Source: JBGPLH01 sp041486365 [NCBI: Thermodesulfobacteriota bacterium] (lineage in GTDB: Bacteria > JAUYMQ01). From it: a stretch of DNA of 15,081 bases. The position numbers were made by a program, and so were the translations under genes. Shown piece after piece: positions 14,430-15,081 of this stretch. Where the stretch lies: NCBI GenBank assembly GCA_041486365.1, contig JBGPLH010000044.1, positions 1 through 15,081 of the forward strand. Direction: 5' to 3'. The notes below the pieces were generated by a model. The model saw only the letters and a program-made list of their open reading frames with translations, ran no database searches and was not told where the DNA came from. Numbering within the stretch: position 1 is the stretch's first letter; each line of letters starts with the position of its first letter.

Positions 14430-15081
14430 TCAAGCGGATTCTTCCCGGAGGAACGCGAGGCACCCGGCCTTCTCAAGGATCGGATCGAGGCGGGACCGGT
14501 CCCGGACCGCCGCGTAGCGCTTGCGGAGCGCCGCGAGCGAGCGGGCGTGGTACTTCTGCGTGTCCTGCGAGAAGGGCTTCCCGCCGAGTCGCAGCGAGAA
14601 GGTTTTCTCGCCCGCCGCGAGCGCCCGCGCGTTGGCCGTGGACCAGGGGAAGAAGACGCCCGCGACCTCCTCCCGGAGGAGCGGCATCAGCGTGGCCTCG
14701 AGCCGATCCCAGGGCTCGAAGTCCCCCTCGGCGGCCGGGTCGAGCATGCGCTGCGTCCAGGCGAGCACGCGCGGCGCCGTCGCCTTCATGATCCCGCCGG
14801 GCGTCGGATCGCTGGCGAGCTGGTAGTGCTGGGCGTACAGGCCGAAGTCGGCCATCGCGGGCCGCCCGCCGAAGAGGTACAGCCGCGATGCCAGGTGGCG
14901 CTCGAGGATCTCCAGCTGGCGGTGAAAGGAGGCCTCGATGGGCGCCTTTGTCTCCGGCGAGGATCCGACAAAGGCAAGGCGCGGGATCATCCGCTCCTTG
15001 ACCATCCCGATCCCGAATCGGAGCTGGTCCGCGTCCACGCCCGGCATCACGCTCCGCGCGATCCGCTCCGCCGCGGACTCC
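14430..15081 (-). CDS. Glutathione S-transferase-like protein (5' part beyond right edge)
   Basis: The frame is open to the window end, so the N-terminal thioredoxin-like GST domain and the start are missing. The visible 216 residues carry a GST C-terminal helical domain: FHRQLEILERHLASRLYLFG, then GRPAMADFGLYAQHYQLA (the conserved helix with the N-capping Asp), then TAPRVLAWTQRML. After it comes an extension (FEPWDRLEATLMPLLREEVA, FFPWSTANARAL, FSQDTQKYHARSLAALRKRYA) that makes it longer than classical GSTs and typical of a large environmental subgroup. The substrate is unknown. It lies 67 nt upstream of the methionine-synthase-like gene in the same direction, so co-transcription is likely. 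Confidence 0.82.
   Translation of the reverse strand, partial: ESAAERIARSVMPGVDADQLRFGIGMVKERMIPRLAFVGSSPETKAPIEASFHRQLEILERHLASRLYLFGGRPAMADFGLYAQHYQLASDPTPGGIMKATAPRVLAWTQRMLDPAAEGDFEPWDRLEATLMPLLREEVAGVFFPWSTANARALAAGEKTFSLRLGGKPFSQDTQKYHARSLAALRKRYAAVRDRSRLDPILEKAGCLAFLREESA

Overview
This is a high-GC bacterial window (my estimate is well above 60 % G+C) with strong codon-position bias and tightly packed genes. Taxonomy cannot be fixed from the sequence. The gene mix (a zinc-ribbon/class III cyclase/AAA/TPR regulator, an IS200-like transposase remnant, a YdeP-type molybdoenzyme and extragenic palindromic repeats) would suit an uncultured soil or sediment lineage of the Deltaproteobacteria, Acidobacteriota or Eisenbacteria/Rokubacteria type. 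That is inference only.

Layout. Positions 1-741 hold the end of a c-di-GMP phosphodiesterase (EAL) gene on the + strand, cut by the left edge. All other genes lie on the - strand and converge on it. Positions 783-2201 form a small accessory patch bounded by two 62-bp direct copies (59/62 identical) of the 3' end of the neighbouring molybdoenzyme gene. Between the copies lie an IS200-like element remnant with perfect 25-bp terminal inverted repeats (848-1367), a 122-aa putative immunity-like gene (1492-1860) and a start-less fragment (1860-2139) that looks like the C-terminal domain of a polymorphic toxin. The toxin-like stop codon overlaps the start of the immunity-like gene.

Reading the - strand from right to left, the main block is: a glutathione S-transferase-like protein (cut by the right edge), a cobalamin-independent methionine synthase-like protein, a two-part GNAT acetyltransferase, a pair of palindromic repeats, an extended SDR, a 1149-aa zinc-ribbon/cyclase/AAA/TPR regulator, a 2-hydroxychromene-2-carboxylate isomerase-like protein, an internally deleted RidA remnant, a DAO-type FAD oxidase, FdhD and an FdhF/YdeP-like molybdoenzyme. 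Gaps are mostly short: 14 nt between SDR and cyclase, 29 nt between cyclase and isomerase, and a 4-nt overlap between fdhD and the molybdoenzyme gene. This suggests transcription in a few operons.

How the genes may work together. FdhD is needed to sulfurate the Mo cofactor of FdhF-type enzymes, so these two form a clear functional unit. RidA normally removes the reactive imines made by amino-acid oxidases, so a broken ridA directly upstream of a DAO-type oxidase is informative. The SDR is probably co-translated with the cyclase regulator. The rest looks like general redox, detoxification and small-molecule metabolism, with no single evident pathway.

Most unusual points: the duplicated gene end framing a toxin/immunity remnant; a palindromic repeat family found both between genes (111-bp tandem pair) and inside the cyclase coding sequence, where it encodes the whole linker; and two separate in-frame internal deletions (transposase and RidA).
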